Positions 55,728-64,000 of a DNA stretch of 64,000 nucleotides are shown piece by piece. Below the pieces are notes generated by a model. The model searched no databases, had not been told where the DNA came from, and saw only the letters and a list, made by a program, of their open reading frames with translations. Location of the stretch: the NCBI GenBank assembly GCA_041390625.1, contig JAWKPM010000005.1, positions 62,001-126,000 on the forward strand, written 5' to 3'. Source of the stretch: RBC038 sp041390625. GTDB taxonomy: Bacteria > Chloroflexota > Dehalococcoidia > UBA2979. The stretch's first letter is position 1. Each line of letters starts with the position of its first letter. A program made the position numbers and the translations under genes.

Positions 55728-55772
55728 TGCAGACGGACTCGCCCGTTTCTGCATAAGAATCCGCCCTGATTC
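55728..55772 (-). promoter_or_regulatory. Inverted repeats in the leader of the CAP gene
   Basis: Two inverted repeats lie upstream of the CAP gene in an unusually AT-rich intergenic stretch (55697-55825). TGCAGA/TCTGCA at 55728-55753 has an inner CGG/CCG and would form a hairpin in a minus-strand transcript. GAATC/GATTC spaced by six bases at 55757-55772 resembles an operator. The stretch also contains TAAGAAT, which may be part of a promoter. No known regulator site is recognised. Confidence 0.3.
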
Positions 55773-55825
55773 GGACGGAGAAGTGCCCGAATAGGAAGAA
55801 CCCGACGAGGGGATTCCCCGACGGA

Positions 55826-56401
55826 TTAGCTTCGCGAGGCGGGTTCGTCCCCCGTGAGAGCGACCGACACGTTCGCCCTCGAGGTCACATCGGCCTCGAA
55901 GGAGCTGCGTCGCGGGAAGGAGAGCGCGCTCGCGATCAGCTTCGAGGGGAGGGTGAGGCGGGCGGACTCGTACTCGACGACGAGCGCGTTGTAGTAACCG
56001 CGCGCGTAGGCAATGCGGTCCTCCGTGTGGACGAGCGCGTCCTGGAGCGACTGAAACTGCTCGCTCGCCTTCAGATCGGGGTAGGCTTCGCTCACGGCGA
56101 AGAGGCGGCGTAGCGCGTCCGTGAGCTGCGTGTCGGCGCGGTCGTGCTCGGCCGCGCCGGGCGCGGAGACGGCGGCCGAGCGCGCATCCGCGACGCGCGT
56201 GAAGATGGTCTCTTCGTGGCCGGCGTAGCCGCGCACGGCCTCGACGAGGTTGGGCACGAGGTCGTAGCGGCGGGCGAGCTCGACCTCGATCTGCGCCCAG
56301 GCTTCGTCGACGCGATTGCGCCGACGGATGAGCAGGTTGAACGTGAAGATCGCCCACACGACGACGAAGACCGCGAGGCCGACGATGACGAAGGTTGGCA
56401 T
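55826..56401 (-). CDS. LemA family protein
   Basis: This 191-residue protein has one N-terminal membrane helix (about residues 2-25), then RRRNRVDEAWAQIEVELARRYDLVPNLVE, the LemA signature. The C-terminal SEAYPDLKASEQFQSLQ and RIAYARGYYNALV blocks are complete. LemA proteins form coiled-coil, periplasm- or cytoplasm-facing assemblies of uncertain function. GAGGGG precedes the ATG at 56401. Its start codon overlaps the proposed start codon of the divergent DUF2207 gene, so both upstream regions lie inside coding sequence of the other. Confidence 0.92.
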   Translation of the reverse strand: MPTFVIVGLAVFVVVWAIFTFNLLIRRRNRVDEAWAQIEVELARRYDLVPNLVEAVRGYAGHEETIFTRVADARSAAVSAPGAAEHDRADTQLTDALRRLFAVSEAYPDLKASEQFQSLQDALVHTEDRIAYARGYYNALVVEYESARLTLPSKLIASALSFPRRSSFEADVTSRANVSVALTGDEPASRS

Positions 56402-58259
56402 GCGTACCCCTCGATGGCTGGGCGCGAGGATAGCGCGCGACGCAGCGAGGCGCGGCTCACTCGCCCTCGGGGCCGGGCTCGTGGTGGTCGCCTCGGTGCT
56501 GCTCCTCGACTCGATGCCGCGCGCGGCCGCGCAGAGCAGCGAGGTGATTCACGGGTACGACGTGGTCATTCGCGTCGAGGACGACGGCTCGATGGTCGTG
56601 GACGAGACGATCGAGTACGACTTCGGATCGGCGCAGCGGCACGGGATCCTGCGCGACATCCCCGTGCGGCTCCGGTACGACGATCGCTACGACCGGGTCT
56701 ACGACCTCGATGTCCTCGAGGTCAGCGCATCGCCCGGGACGCCGGCGCAGTACCAGGAGGAGCATCCCGGCGGCGGGCTGCTAAGGCTGCGCATCGGCGA
56801 TCCCGACCAGACCATCACCGGCTCCCACACGTATCGGATCCGCTATCGCGTCCGCGGCGCGCTGAACGGCTTTGAGGATCACGACGAGCTGTTCTGGAAC
56901 GCGATCGGCGGTGAGTGGAGCGCGCCGATCAGCTCCGCAATCGTCACGGTCGTCATGCCCGGGGTCGTCACCAGCATCGCCTGCTACGCCGGCCCCACGG
57001 GCTCGCGTCTTCCGTGCGACGAAGCAGCCTTCGATGGCGACACGGCGCGGTTCGCGCATCGGGGGCTCGGGTCATTCCAGGCGATGAGTGTCGTGGTGGC
57101 GCTGCCGAAGGGCGTCGTGCCGGCGCCTACGCCGATCCTCGATGAGCGCTGGAGCCTCGGGCGGGCGTTCACGGTGAACCGGTGGACGGTCGCGGCGAGC
57201 GCCGCGCTGTTCGCCATCACCGGCTTCGTGGTGACGCGCTTGCTGTGGCTCGGTGGGCGGGATCGCCGCTGGGCCGGCTCGGCCGTCGACATCGTCTACG
57301 GCTCGGATGGCGGCGAGGAGCGGGCGGTCGGCCTCTTCGATGGCGGTCCGTATCCCGTCGAGTTCACGCCTCCTGAGGGGCTGCGCCCGGGCGAGATCGG
57401 CACGCTCGAGGACGAGATCGCGCACCCCCTCGATGTCACGGCGACGATCGTCGACCTCGCCGTGCGCGGCTACCTGACCATCGAGGAGATCGAGCCGACG
57501 GGATTGCTGTCGGGGCTCTTCGGCAAGACCGACTGGAAGCTGACTCGCACCGAGAAGACCGGCGACCTCGCCCGCTTCGAGGAGCTGCTGCTCGACGGGC
57601 TGTTCGAGGACGGCGATGAGGTACAGCTCTCAGACCTCAAGACGAAGTTCGTCACGCGGCTCAAGCGGGTGCAGGACGCCCTCTACGCCTCGGTGGTCGC
57701 GCACGGCTGGTTCCTTCGCAGCCCCGCCACGACGCGCAACATCTGGCTCGGCATCGGGCTCGGCGCCTTCGCCGCCGGCATCGCGATCGAGGTTGCGGCA
57801 ATCGCCTTCACGAAGCTCGCCCTCGTGCCGCTCGCACTGCCGCTGTTCGGGTTCGTCGTGCTGGCGGCGCACCGCGCGATGCCTCGACGGACCGCTCGAG
57901 GCACGGCGGCCCTCACGCGCATCCGCGGCTTCAAGCGCTACATCGAGACGGCGGAGCGCGACCGCGCGCGTTTCGCCGAGAACGCCAACCTGTTCTTCGA
58001 GTACCTCCCCTTCGCGATCGTCTTTGGCGCCACCGACAAATGGGCCAAGGCGTTCGAGGGGCTGGCGCAGCAGCCCTCGAATCCCGCCTGGTACTCCGGG
58101 ACGCACGCGTTCGCGGCGACCTCGTTCGCCGACTCGATGGGCGCGTTCACGGTGGCGAGCAGCGGGACGATCGCCAGCACTCCGGGCGGCTCCGGCTCGA
58201 GCGGATTCTCGGGCGGCGCGGGCGGCGGCGGTGGCGGCGGCGGCGGGGGCTCCTGGTAG
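56400..58259 (+). CDS. DUF2207 domain membrane protein
   Basis: This protein of about 619 residues has a signal peptide (LALGAGLVVVASVLLL, cleavage near AAA-Q). It then has the DUF2207 beta domain (VIRVEDDGSMVVDETIEYDFG), a membrane helix near 265-285, a cytoplasmic region and two further helices near 445-490. It ends in a glycine-rich tail finishing GGGGSW, as many DUF2207/TPM proteins do. Start ATG at 56400 has GAAGG upstream and yields a sensible signal. That ATG overlaps the LemA ATG on the other strand by two bases. LemA and DUF2207 usually occur together. Confidence 0.85.
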   Translation: MRTPRWLGARIARDAARRGSLALGAGLVVVASVLLLDSMPRAAAQSSEVIHGYDVVIRVEDDGSMVVDETIEYDFGSAQRHGILRDIPVRLRYDDRYDRVYDLDVLEVSASPGTPAQYQEEHPGGGLLRLRIGDPDQTITGSHTYRIRYRVRGALNGFEDHDELFWNAIGGEWSAPISSAIVTVVMPGVVTSIACYAGPTGSRLPCDEAAFDGDTARFAHRGLGSFQAMSVVVALPKGVVPAPTPILDERWSLGRAFTVNRWTVAASAALFAITGFVVTRLLWLGGRDRRWAGSAVDIVYGSDGGEERAVGLFDGGPYPVEFTPPEGLRPGEIGTLEDEIAHPLDVTATIVDLAVRGYLTIEEIEPTGLLSGLFGKTDWKLTRTEKTGDLARFEELLLDGLFEDGDEVQLSDLKTKFVTRLKRVQDALYASVVAHGWFLRSPATTRNIWLGIGLGAFAAGIAIEVAAIAFTKLALVPLALPLFGFVVLAAHRAMPRRTARGTAALTRIRGFKRYIETAERDRARFAENANLFFEYLPFAIVFGATDKWAKAFEGLAQQPSNPAWYSGTHAFAATSFADSMGAFTVASSGTIASTPGGSGSSGFSGGAGGGGGGGGGGSW

Positions 58260-58342
58260 CGCCTCGATGTGCGCCTGGCCCGAGGCGCTTCCCGGTTCCG
58301 GTATGCTGCGCCCCTCGAATCGCTGCATCGAGGGGGTGAACG

Positions 58343-59095
58343 ATGTACGAAGGCATGATCGCCGAGACCGTGACGATCCGCGGTCACGGCGGCGACGACG
58401 TGCGCGCCTACATGGCGCGGCCGCTCGGCGCCGGGCCGTTCCCGGGCGTGGTCCTGCTGCACCACATGCCGGGCTGGGACGAGTGGTCGAAGGAGGCGGT
58501 GCGCAAGTTCGCGTTCAACGGCTACGTCGCGATCTCGCCGCACCTCTTCCATCGCGAGGCGCCGGACGCAGCGCCCGACGACGCCGCCGCAGTGGCTCGA
58601 TCGGCCGGTGGAGCGCCGGATGACCGCATCGTGGGGGATGCCGAGGGCGCCGCGGCCCACCTGCGGATGCTGCCCTACTCGAACGGCAAGGTCGGGCTCA
58701 TCGGCTTCTGCTCGGGCGGGCGCCAGACCTACCTCGTGAACTGCCGATCGACGGCGTTCGACGCGGCCGTCGACTGCTGGGGCGGACGCGTGGTGGCCGC
58801 GGACGACCAACTCACGGAACGGCAGCCGGTCGCGCCGTTGAGCCTCACGGGCGAAATGCACGCACCGCTCCTCGGCATCTTCGGCAACGACGACCGCAGC
58901 CCGACTCCCGAGGACGTGGACGTCACCGAGGCCGAGCTGAAGAAGCACAACAAGGTCTACGAGTTCCACCGCTACGACGGCGCCGGACACGGCTTCTTCG
59001 CCGTGAACCGACCCGGCTACCGGCCGGAGCAGGCGACGGACGCGTGGGAGAAGGTCTTCGCGTGGTACGGCAAGTACCTCGCGACGGACTCCTAG
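58343..59095 (+). CDS. Dienelactone hydrolase family protein
   Basis: This 250-residue alpha/beta hydrolase has the cysteine nucleophile motif GFCSGGRQ, an acidic residue in FGNDDRSPT and the catalytic histidine in GAGHGFF, as in dienelactone hydrolases. The N-terminal VTIRGHGGDDVRAYMARP and LLHHMPGWDEWS blocks also fit. It would hydrolyse a lactone or ester in the cytoplasm. A GAGGGGG site precedes the ATG at 58343. A small DUF6295-like gene follows after 22 bases. Confidence 0.9.
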   Translation: MYEGMIAETVTIRGHGGDDVRAYMARPLGAGPFPGVVLLHHMPGWDEWSKEAVRKFAFNGYVAISPHLFHREAPDAAPDDAAAVARSAGGAPDDRIVGDAEGAAAHLRMLPYSNGKVGLIGFCSGGRQTYLVNCRSTAFDAAVDCWGGRVVAADDQLTERQPVAPLSLTGEMHAPLLGIFGNDDRSPTPEDVDVTEAELKKHNKVYEFHRYDGAGHGFFAVNRPGYRPEQATDAWEKVFAWYGKYLATDS

Positions 59096-59117
59096 ACGCA
59101 GAACAGGAGCAGGCGAG

Positions 59118-59426
59118 ATGTGCACCTGGATCATTGAGAAGGCCACACTGCAGGGCAGCGCCAAGGGAGCCGAAGGCTGGTTCGAGCTCGGTGAGGCGGC
59201 CGTGTACTACGACCACCCGTACCACGCGCCGTTCGACCACGTGCTGACCGTGGACTTCGCGCAGGACCAGTCGAAGCCGGACCACCGCGTGCGCGTGGAG
59301 CTCGACTACGACTCGGCGCGACGGCTGATCGCGAGCATGCAGGCGGCGCTCGACAGCGGCGTCGATGCCCATCCCGGCGAGCACGAGCACGACCATGAGC
59401 ACGTCGAGGTGAGCGCGGCCGGCTAG
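59118..59426 (+). CDS. Small DUF6295-like protein
   Basis: This 102-residue protein begins MCTWIIEKATLQGSAKGA and has the motif AAVYYDHPYHAPFDH. That matches my recollection of a small family annotated as DUF6295, without known function. The C-terminus carries a histidine/acid-rich run (HPGEHEHDHEH) that could bind metal. GAGCAGGCGAG lies upstream of the ATG. It begins a close run with the KANL3/Tex30-like hydrolase (3 bases later) and the DCC-type protein, probably one operon. Confidence 0.6.
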   Translation: MCTWIIEKATLQGSAKGAEGWFELGEAAVYYDHPYHAPFDHVLTVDFAQDQSKPDHRVRVELDYDSARRLIASMQAALDSGVDAHPGEHEHDHEHVEVSAAG

Positions 59427-59429
59427 CGC

Positions 59430-60077
59430 GTGGCGCCCTCGGAGACCCCGCCGCTGGAGATCGTCCTCGACGGACCGGTGGACGGTCCGAGGGTCGCGCT
59501 CGCGCCGGGGGCGGGCGCAGGGATGCGCTCGGCGTTCATGAAGGACATGGCCGATCACCTCGCTGAGGCGGGGCTGCGCGTGGCGCGCTTCGAGTTCCCG
59601 TACATGCGCCGAGCGGCCGCCGGCACGCGCATCGGCCGTCCCGATGGCGAACGGGTGCTGCGCGCGAGCTGGATCGAGGCGATCGAAGCGCTGGGCGGGG
59701 CGGACGGCCTCGTCATCGGCGGGAAGTCGATGGGCGGTCGAATGGCGAGCCTCGTGGCGGACGAGGCGGGCGTACGCGGCCTCGTGTGCCTCGGCTACCC
59801 GTTTCATCCCCCGGGCAAGCCGGAACGGCTGCGCACCGCGCACCTCGAAGCGCTGCGGACGCCGGCGCTCATCGTGCAGGGCGAGCGCGACCCCTTCGGG
59901 ACGCGCGCCGACGTCGAGGGCTACCGTCTCGCGCCCGGCATCGAGGTTCGCTGGCTCGAGGACGGCGACCACTCGTTCAAGCCTCGAAAAGCGTCCGGGC
60001 ACACGCAGGCCGAGCACGTGCGGACAACTGCGGAAGCGGTCGCCTCGTTCGTGAAGCGCCTCGAGTCGCGCGCGTGA
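59430..60077 (+). CDS. KANL3/Tex30-type alpha/beta hydrolase
   Basis: This 215-residue protein resembles the compact alpha/beta hydrolases of the KANL3/Tex30 group. LAPGAGAGMRSAFM is followed by FEFPYMR, the nucleophile elbow GGKSMGGRMAS, LCLGYPFHPPGKPE and the late DHSF histidine. The reaction is unknown. The start is GTG at 59430, three bases after the DUF6295-like stop. The stop overlaps the start of the next gene (GTGA), indicating coupled translation. Confidence 0.85.
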   Translation: MAPSETPPLEIVLDGPVDGPRVALAPGAGAGMRSAFMKDMADHLAEAGLRVARFEFPYMRRAAAGTRIGRPDGERVLRASWIEAIEALGGADGLVIGGKSMGGRMASLVADEAGVRGLVCLGYPFHPPGKPERLRTAHLEALRTPALIVQGERDPFGTRADVEGYRLAPGIEVRWLEDGDHSFKPRKASGHTQAEHVRTTAEAVASFVKRLESRA

Positions 60078-60445
60078 CGAAGGCGCTCCTGGTCTTCGAT
60101 GGCGAGTGCCGCTTCTGCACGAGCACGGCACGCTGGATCGAGCTTCGCTCCGGCGGGGCGATCGAGGCGCGAGCCTTCGACGACGCCTCGGTGCCCACCG
60201 AACTCGCGGCGGATCGCCGCCGGGCACACCTCGTCGGTGGCACCACGGTGCGCCATGGCGGAGCGGCGGTGACGGGCGCCCTTCGGCACGTTCGAGGCGG
60301 GCGGGTGGCTGCGGTCCTCGACCTGCCGGGCGTGGCGAGGCTGCGCGATGCCGTCTATCGCCTCGTGGCGCGGCGTCACGGACCGCACGCGGCCCGCGAG
60401 GATGCCTCGGAGGCGGGCGCTAGGCGGGTGGCGCCGCCTCGTTGA
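60074..60445 (+). CDS. DCC1-like thiol-disulfide oxidoreductase family protein
   Basis: This 123-residue protein starts VTKALLVFDGECRFCT, the DxxCxxC signature of the DUF393/DCC family. The members are predicted thiol-disulfide oxidoreductases of thioredoxin fold. The GTG at 60074 overlaps the preceding stop. It ends with TGA at 60445, overlapping the convergent VOC pseudogene by 26 bases. The C-terminal part is rich in Arg/Ala and less typical, and it may have been extended. Confidence 0.75.
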   Translation: MTKALLVFDGECRFCTSTARWIELRSGGAIEARAFDDASVPTELAADRRRAHLVGGTTVRHGGAAVTGALRHVRGGRVAAVLDLPGVARLRDAVYRLVARRHGPHAAREDASEAGARRVAPPR

Positions 60446-60838
60446 ACTCGAGCATCACGTTGCCGTTGCTCGCCGGGTGGACCCACGCCGAGCGAGGCGA
60501 CTCCGGCTCGGTGGTCACGCGCCCGCCGACGTTCTCGACGCTAGCGATCATCGACTGCACGTCGTCGACCTGGAAGCCGACCAGGTAGAGGCCTTCGCCA
60601 CCGGGGTAGGCGTCGCCCTCCCGCATCTTCATGAAGCGGGGGCGCTGTCCGGGCTCGAGGGTGAGATCAGCTCGATGACGTTCTCGTCGCCGATGCCGAG
60701 CATGCAGTTGCGGAAGCCCCAGCGAGTGTCCTGGAACTCGGTCGTGCGGGTCAGTCCCAGCATCTTCGTGTAGCGCTCGGCCGCCGCCTCGAGATCGTGG
60801 ACGGCGATCGAGAAGTATTGCAGTCGCGTGACGGGCAT
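60420..60838 (-). pseudogene. VOC/methylmalonyl-CoA epimerase-like gene with frameshift
   Basis: The N-terminal half from ATG 60838 (MPVTRLQYFSIAVHDLEAAAE, GGGAAGAG upstream) reads into ISPSSPDSAPAS and stops. The rest of a VOC domain (RFMKMREG, then GLYLVGFQVDDVQSM and NVMLEFNE) continues in the next frame to TAG at 60420. One extra base in the G5 run at 60638-60642 would restore one reading frame of about 139 residues, similar to methylmalonyl-CoA epimerase or other VOC enzymes. Either a true mutation or a homopolymer sequencing error is possible. Confidence 0.75.
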
Positions 60839-60927
60839 CGCTCTTCCCTTCAATTCGACCGAGGATGCGCGCGCATTATGCACCGCGCGTCGAGGCCGAG
60901 CGGGTGAGCGGCCGGTAGGATGTCGCC

Positions 60928-61932
60928 ATGAAACTACGAACCTTCGGACGACTCGGGCAGGTATCGGCGCTGACCCTCGGTGGGGGCGGCATCGGGCAGG
61001 TATGGGGATCGACGACGCGCGAGGAGTCGGTGGCGACGGTGCGCGCGGCCGTCGAAGGCGGCATCCGGCTCCTCGACCTTGCGCCGTCGTACGGCGACGG
61101 CGAGGCCGAGCGGGTCATCGGCGACACCTTCGAGGGCCAGCTACCGGCGGGAGTGCGCGTCACCACGAAGTGCCTCCTCGGCCGGCCCGAGCCGGACGAG
61201 GTTTACTCGATGCTCCGCGAGAGCCTCCTCGGCAGCCTCGAGCGGATGCGCCTTCCGCGGGTCGACGTGTTCATCCTGCACGGGCAGATCGTGCCGGACG
61301 GGTACGAGCAGCCGCCGGCACCGGCGGCCGGCAACACCTCGACGCCGGCTGCCGACCCTCGAAGGGCGGGGACGCCTCGGACGTTGTTCGTCGAGGCCGT
61401 GCGACCCGCGTTCGAGCGGCTGGTGGCGGAGGGGCTGACGGGCGACTGGGGTGTCACCGGCATCGGTGTGCCGCGCGCACTCATCGATGTGCTCGGGACG
61501 CGTCCGGCGCCGGCTGTCGTGCAGTGCATCGCGAACCTGCTCGACTCACCGGGCGGCCTCGGGCGGTTCGACGAGCCCGCGCGGCCTCGCGAGGTGATGG
61601 CGGCAGCGGTCGAGGCCGGCTCGGCGGTGATGGGCATTCGTGCCGTGCAGGCGGGGGCCCTCACGGATGCGCTGGACCGCGACCTGCCCGAGGGGCATCC
61701 GGAGCGACTCGACTTCGAGCGGGCCGAGCCTGTTCGGGCGATCGCGCGCGAGCTCGGCGAGTCGACGGCGGCGCTGGCGCATCGATATGCGCTCACGATC
61801 GCCGGTGTCTCGACGGTTGTCCTCGGCGTGAAGAACCGCGTCGAGCTGCAAGACTGCCTGGACGCAGAAGCGCGCGGCCCGCTCGAGTCCGAGCTGGTCG
61901 CGCGCATCGATGCGGCAGTGGGGCGCGCCTAG
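60928..61932 (+). CDS. Aldo/keto reductase
   Basis: This 334-residue TIM-barrel protein has the NADPH-dependent aldo/keto reductase core. GIRLLDLAPSYGDGEAE carries the catalytic Asp and Tyr, VTTKCLLG the lysine and FILHGQ the histidine. The C-terminal VVLGVKNRVEL cofactor motif is present. An insertion of about 20 residues rich in Pro/Ala (GYEQPPAPAAGNTS) follows the histidine. The ATG at 60928 is 90 bases downstream of the divergent VOC pseudogene start. Confidence 0.88.
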   Translation: MKLRTFGRLGQVSALTLGGGGIGQVWGSTTREESVATVRAAVEGGIRLLDLAPSYGDGEAERVIGDTFEGQLPAGVRVTTKCLLGRPEPDEVYSMLRESLLGSLERMRLPRVDVFILHGQIVPDGYEQPPAPAAGNTSTPAADPRRAGTPRTLFVEAVRPAFERLVAEGLTGDWGVTGIGVPRALIDVLGTRPAPAVVQCIANLLDSPGGLGRFDEPARPREVMAAAVEAGSAVMGIRAVQAGALTDALDRDLPEGHPERLDFERAEPVRAIARELGESTAALAHRYALTIAGVSTVVLGVKNRVELQDCLDAEARGPLESELVARIDAAVGRA

Positions 61933-61953
61933 CGCCCCCGGCCGGAGCGCCGG

Positions 61954-62889
<936 letters not shown>

Positions 62890-62982
62890 GAACACACACC
62901 TCCCGAGGTGGCTTCAAATCTGACTGAGACACTCGGGATTATACGGGAACTCCAGGAGCGGCCCGTTCGCCAGACGTGATGA

Positions 62983-63000
62983 GAGGCCCTCGCGGGCCTC
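62983..63000 (-). terminator. Possible terminator hairpin after the chemotaxis receptor gene
   Basis: GAGGCCC and GGGCCTC pair perfectly around the loop TCGC. The hairpin lies 35 bases beyond the stop of the minus-strand receptor gene and is followed, in that direction, by TCATCACGT with few T residues. It would be a GC-rich terminator; the weak T-tract limits certainty. Confidence 0.4.
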
Positions 63001-63034
63001 CCATCCTCGATCACTCGATGGCCGGGTGGCCGGG

Positions 63035-64000
63035 CTATGCAGCTTCCTTCATCGAGCCATCACGCGACGGGGTGTTCGCGTTCGATGGCTTGGCCGAAGC
63101 GGAGCTGCCATCGAGCTTGAAGATCGACACCTGACGACGGAGGTCGTCGGCCAGCTCGCCGAGCGTGAGCGTGGAGGCGGTGAATTCCTCCACCTGAGCG
63201 CTCATCTCCTCGGCAGACGCCGAGACTTCCTCGGCGGCGGCGCTGTTCTCCTCGGCGACCCCCGCGATCGAGGCCACGGCGTCGGCGACGGAAGCGGCCG
63301 AAGCCTGCATCTGCTGCGCCGCAGCCGTGTTCGACTCGACGACGTCGCTGATCTCCACGAGGCGACCCGCCATGTCGCGGCCGGCCTCGGTGAGGTCCTT
63401 CGAGCCATTCGAGATCTGGGCGATCTCGCGGGCGACCGCGTCGGCGGCGGCCAGGATGCGACCCAGGGCCTCGTCGGCGGTCGCGGCGGCGCGGTTGCCG
63501 CTCTCGACCTCCTCGGCGCCCTGGTTCATCGCGCGGACCGACGCGTCGACGCCGGCCTGCACACCACCGATGAGGGCGGCGATCTCCTTGGTGGCCGCGG
63601 CGACGCGCTCCGCCAGCTGGCGGACCTCGTCGGCGACGACCGCGAATCCTCGACCCTGCTCGCCGGCGCGCGCGGCCTCGATGGCGGCGTTGAGGGCGAG
63701 GAGGTTCGTCTGCGAGGCGATGTCCTCGATGACGGCGACGATGTTGCCGATCTCGGCGGAGCGCTGGCCGAGGCTGGCCACCTCCTGCGCGGCGGCCTCG
63801 ACCGTGCGCTGGATGCGACCCATGCCCTCGACGGCCTGCTGAACGGCGTCGGAACCCTCGCGAGCGACGTCCGAGGCCTCTCCGGCGCCGGTCGCAGCGC
63901 GTTCGGCGTTCGCCGCCAGTTGCTCGGCGCCCGCGGCCACGCGGTCACCGGCGGAAGTCGCCTCGACCACGGACTGCGACTGGGTCTCGACGCCGCGCAT
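63035..64000 (-). CDS. Methyl-accepting chemotaxis protein, C-terminal signalling part
   Basis: The frame is open to the right edge of the window, so the sensor and any membrane segments lie outside. The 321 residues present include the receptor signalling hairpin IASQTNLLALNAAIEAARAG followed by EQGRGFAVVADEVRQLAERV, unmistakable for chemotaxis receptors. Methylation helices rich in Ala/Glu/Gln lie on both sides. It would bind CheA/CheW. The C-terminal tail (SASAKPSNANTPSRDG) is flexible and has no CheR-binding pentapeptide. The true start cannot be determined. Confidence 0.93.
   Translation of the reverse strand: MRGVETQSQSVVEATSAGDRVAAGAEQLAANAERAATGAGEASDVAREGSDAVQQAVEGMGRIQRTVEAAAQEVASLGQRSAEIGNIVAVIEDIASQTNLLALNAAIEAARAGEQGRGFAVVADEVRQLAERVAAATKEIAALIGGVQAGVDASVRAMNQGAEEVESGNRAAATADEALGRILAAADAVAREIAQISNGSKDLTEAGRDMAGRLVEISDVVESNTAAAQQMQASAASVADAVASIAGVAEENSAAAEEVSASAEEMSAQVEEFTASTLTLGELADDLRRQVSIFKLDGSSASAKPSNANTPSRDGSMKEAA

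Overview
The window is one contiguous piece of a very GC-rich bacterial chromosome, packed almost wall to wall with genes on both strands. I see no rRNA, tRNA, CRISPR array, insertion sequence or prophage. The gene content suggests an aerobic heterotroph with broad catabolic capacity: a molybdenum hydroxylase, short-chain dehydrogenases, alpha/beta hydrolases, two CoA-transferase pairs, an F420/FMN-type LLM oxidoreductase and MmgE/PrpD. A Chloroflexota (Dehalococcoidia-like) or similar high-GC lineage is my best guess, from overall protein character only; nothing here proves it. Two genome-wide habits stand out. One is a dense, strand-polarised word CCTCGR. The other is a strong preference for TAG stop codons, often inside CTAG.

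Layout. 1-5.4 kb: end of a ComEC-like metallohydrolase, a transglutaminase-like protein, SDR, UPF0324 transporter, YpfJ-like metalloprotease, hydrolase and YqgE. 5.5-12.3 kb: one + strand train with a three-subunit molybdenum hydroxylase (large, 2Fe-2S, FAD), CoxG-like SRPBCC protein, SDR, macrodomain protein and MmgE/PrpD. 12.3-12.6 kb: the only gap over 300 bases, with a candidate structured RNA and terminator. 12.6-20.9 kb: metal-dependent hydrolase, an unusual ACT-ACT-GlnE fusion, a HEYAH lipoprotein, flavin reductase, then a hydrolase/VOC/cupin/MBL series. 20.9-25.1 kb: MFS, MscS channel and an IpdAB-like CoA-transferase pair whose A subunit has an in-frame TGA. 25.2-32 kb: redoxin, amidohydrolase, class C beta-lactamase-like serine hydrolase, MFS, PQQ-type propeller.

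32-41.5 kb: ABM monooxygenase, GNAT, DSD1-type PLP enzyme, TcuA-like flavoprotein, hydrolase, TypA/BipA, an SDR without YxxxK and an LLM oxidoreductase. 41.5-46.4 kb: EamA transporter, enoyl-CoA hydratase, NDP-forming acyl-CoA synthetase alpha part and a 3-oxoacid CoA-transferase pair, i.e. an acyl-CoA module. 46.4-54.8 kb: penicillin-binding protein 1C translationally coupled to a 1982-residue alpha-2-macroglobulin that lacks the thioester motif, closed by a perfect 17-bp terminator stem. 54.8-64 kb: CAP protein, head-to-head LemA and DUF2207 genes whose start codons overlap, dienelactone hydrolase, a small three-gene operon, a frameshifted VOC gene, two aldo/keto reductases and the C-terminal part of a chemotaxis receptor.

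Together the genes describe uptake and oxidation of organic acids, aromatics or fatty acids through acyl-CoA intermediates, plus cell-envelope maintenance. Gene ends are compact: four of the twelve convergent pairs overlap tail to tail by exactly four bases. Coordinates of starts follow visible ribosome binding sites where possible. All family assignments are from motif recognition, without database searches.
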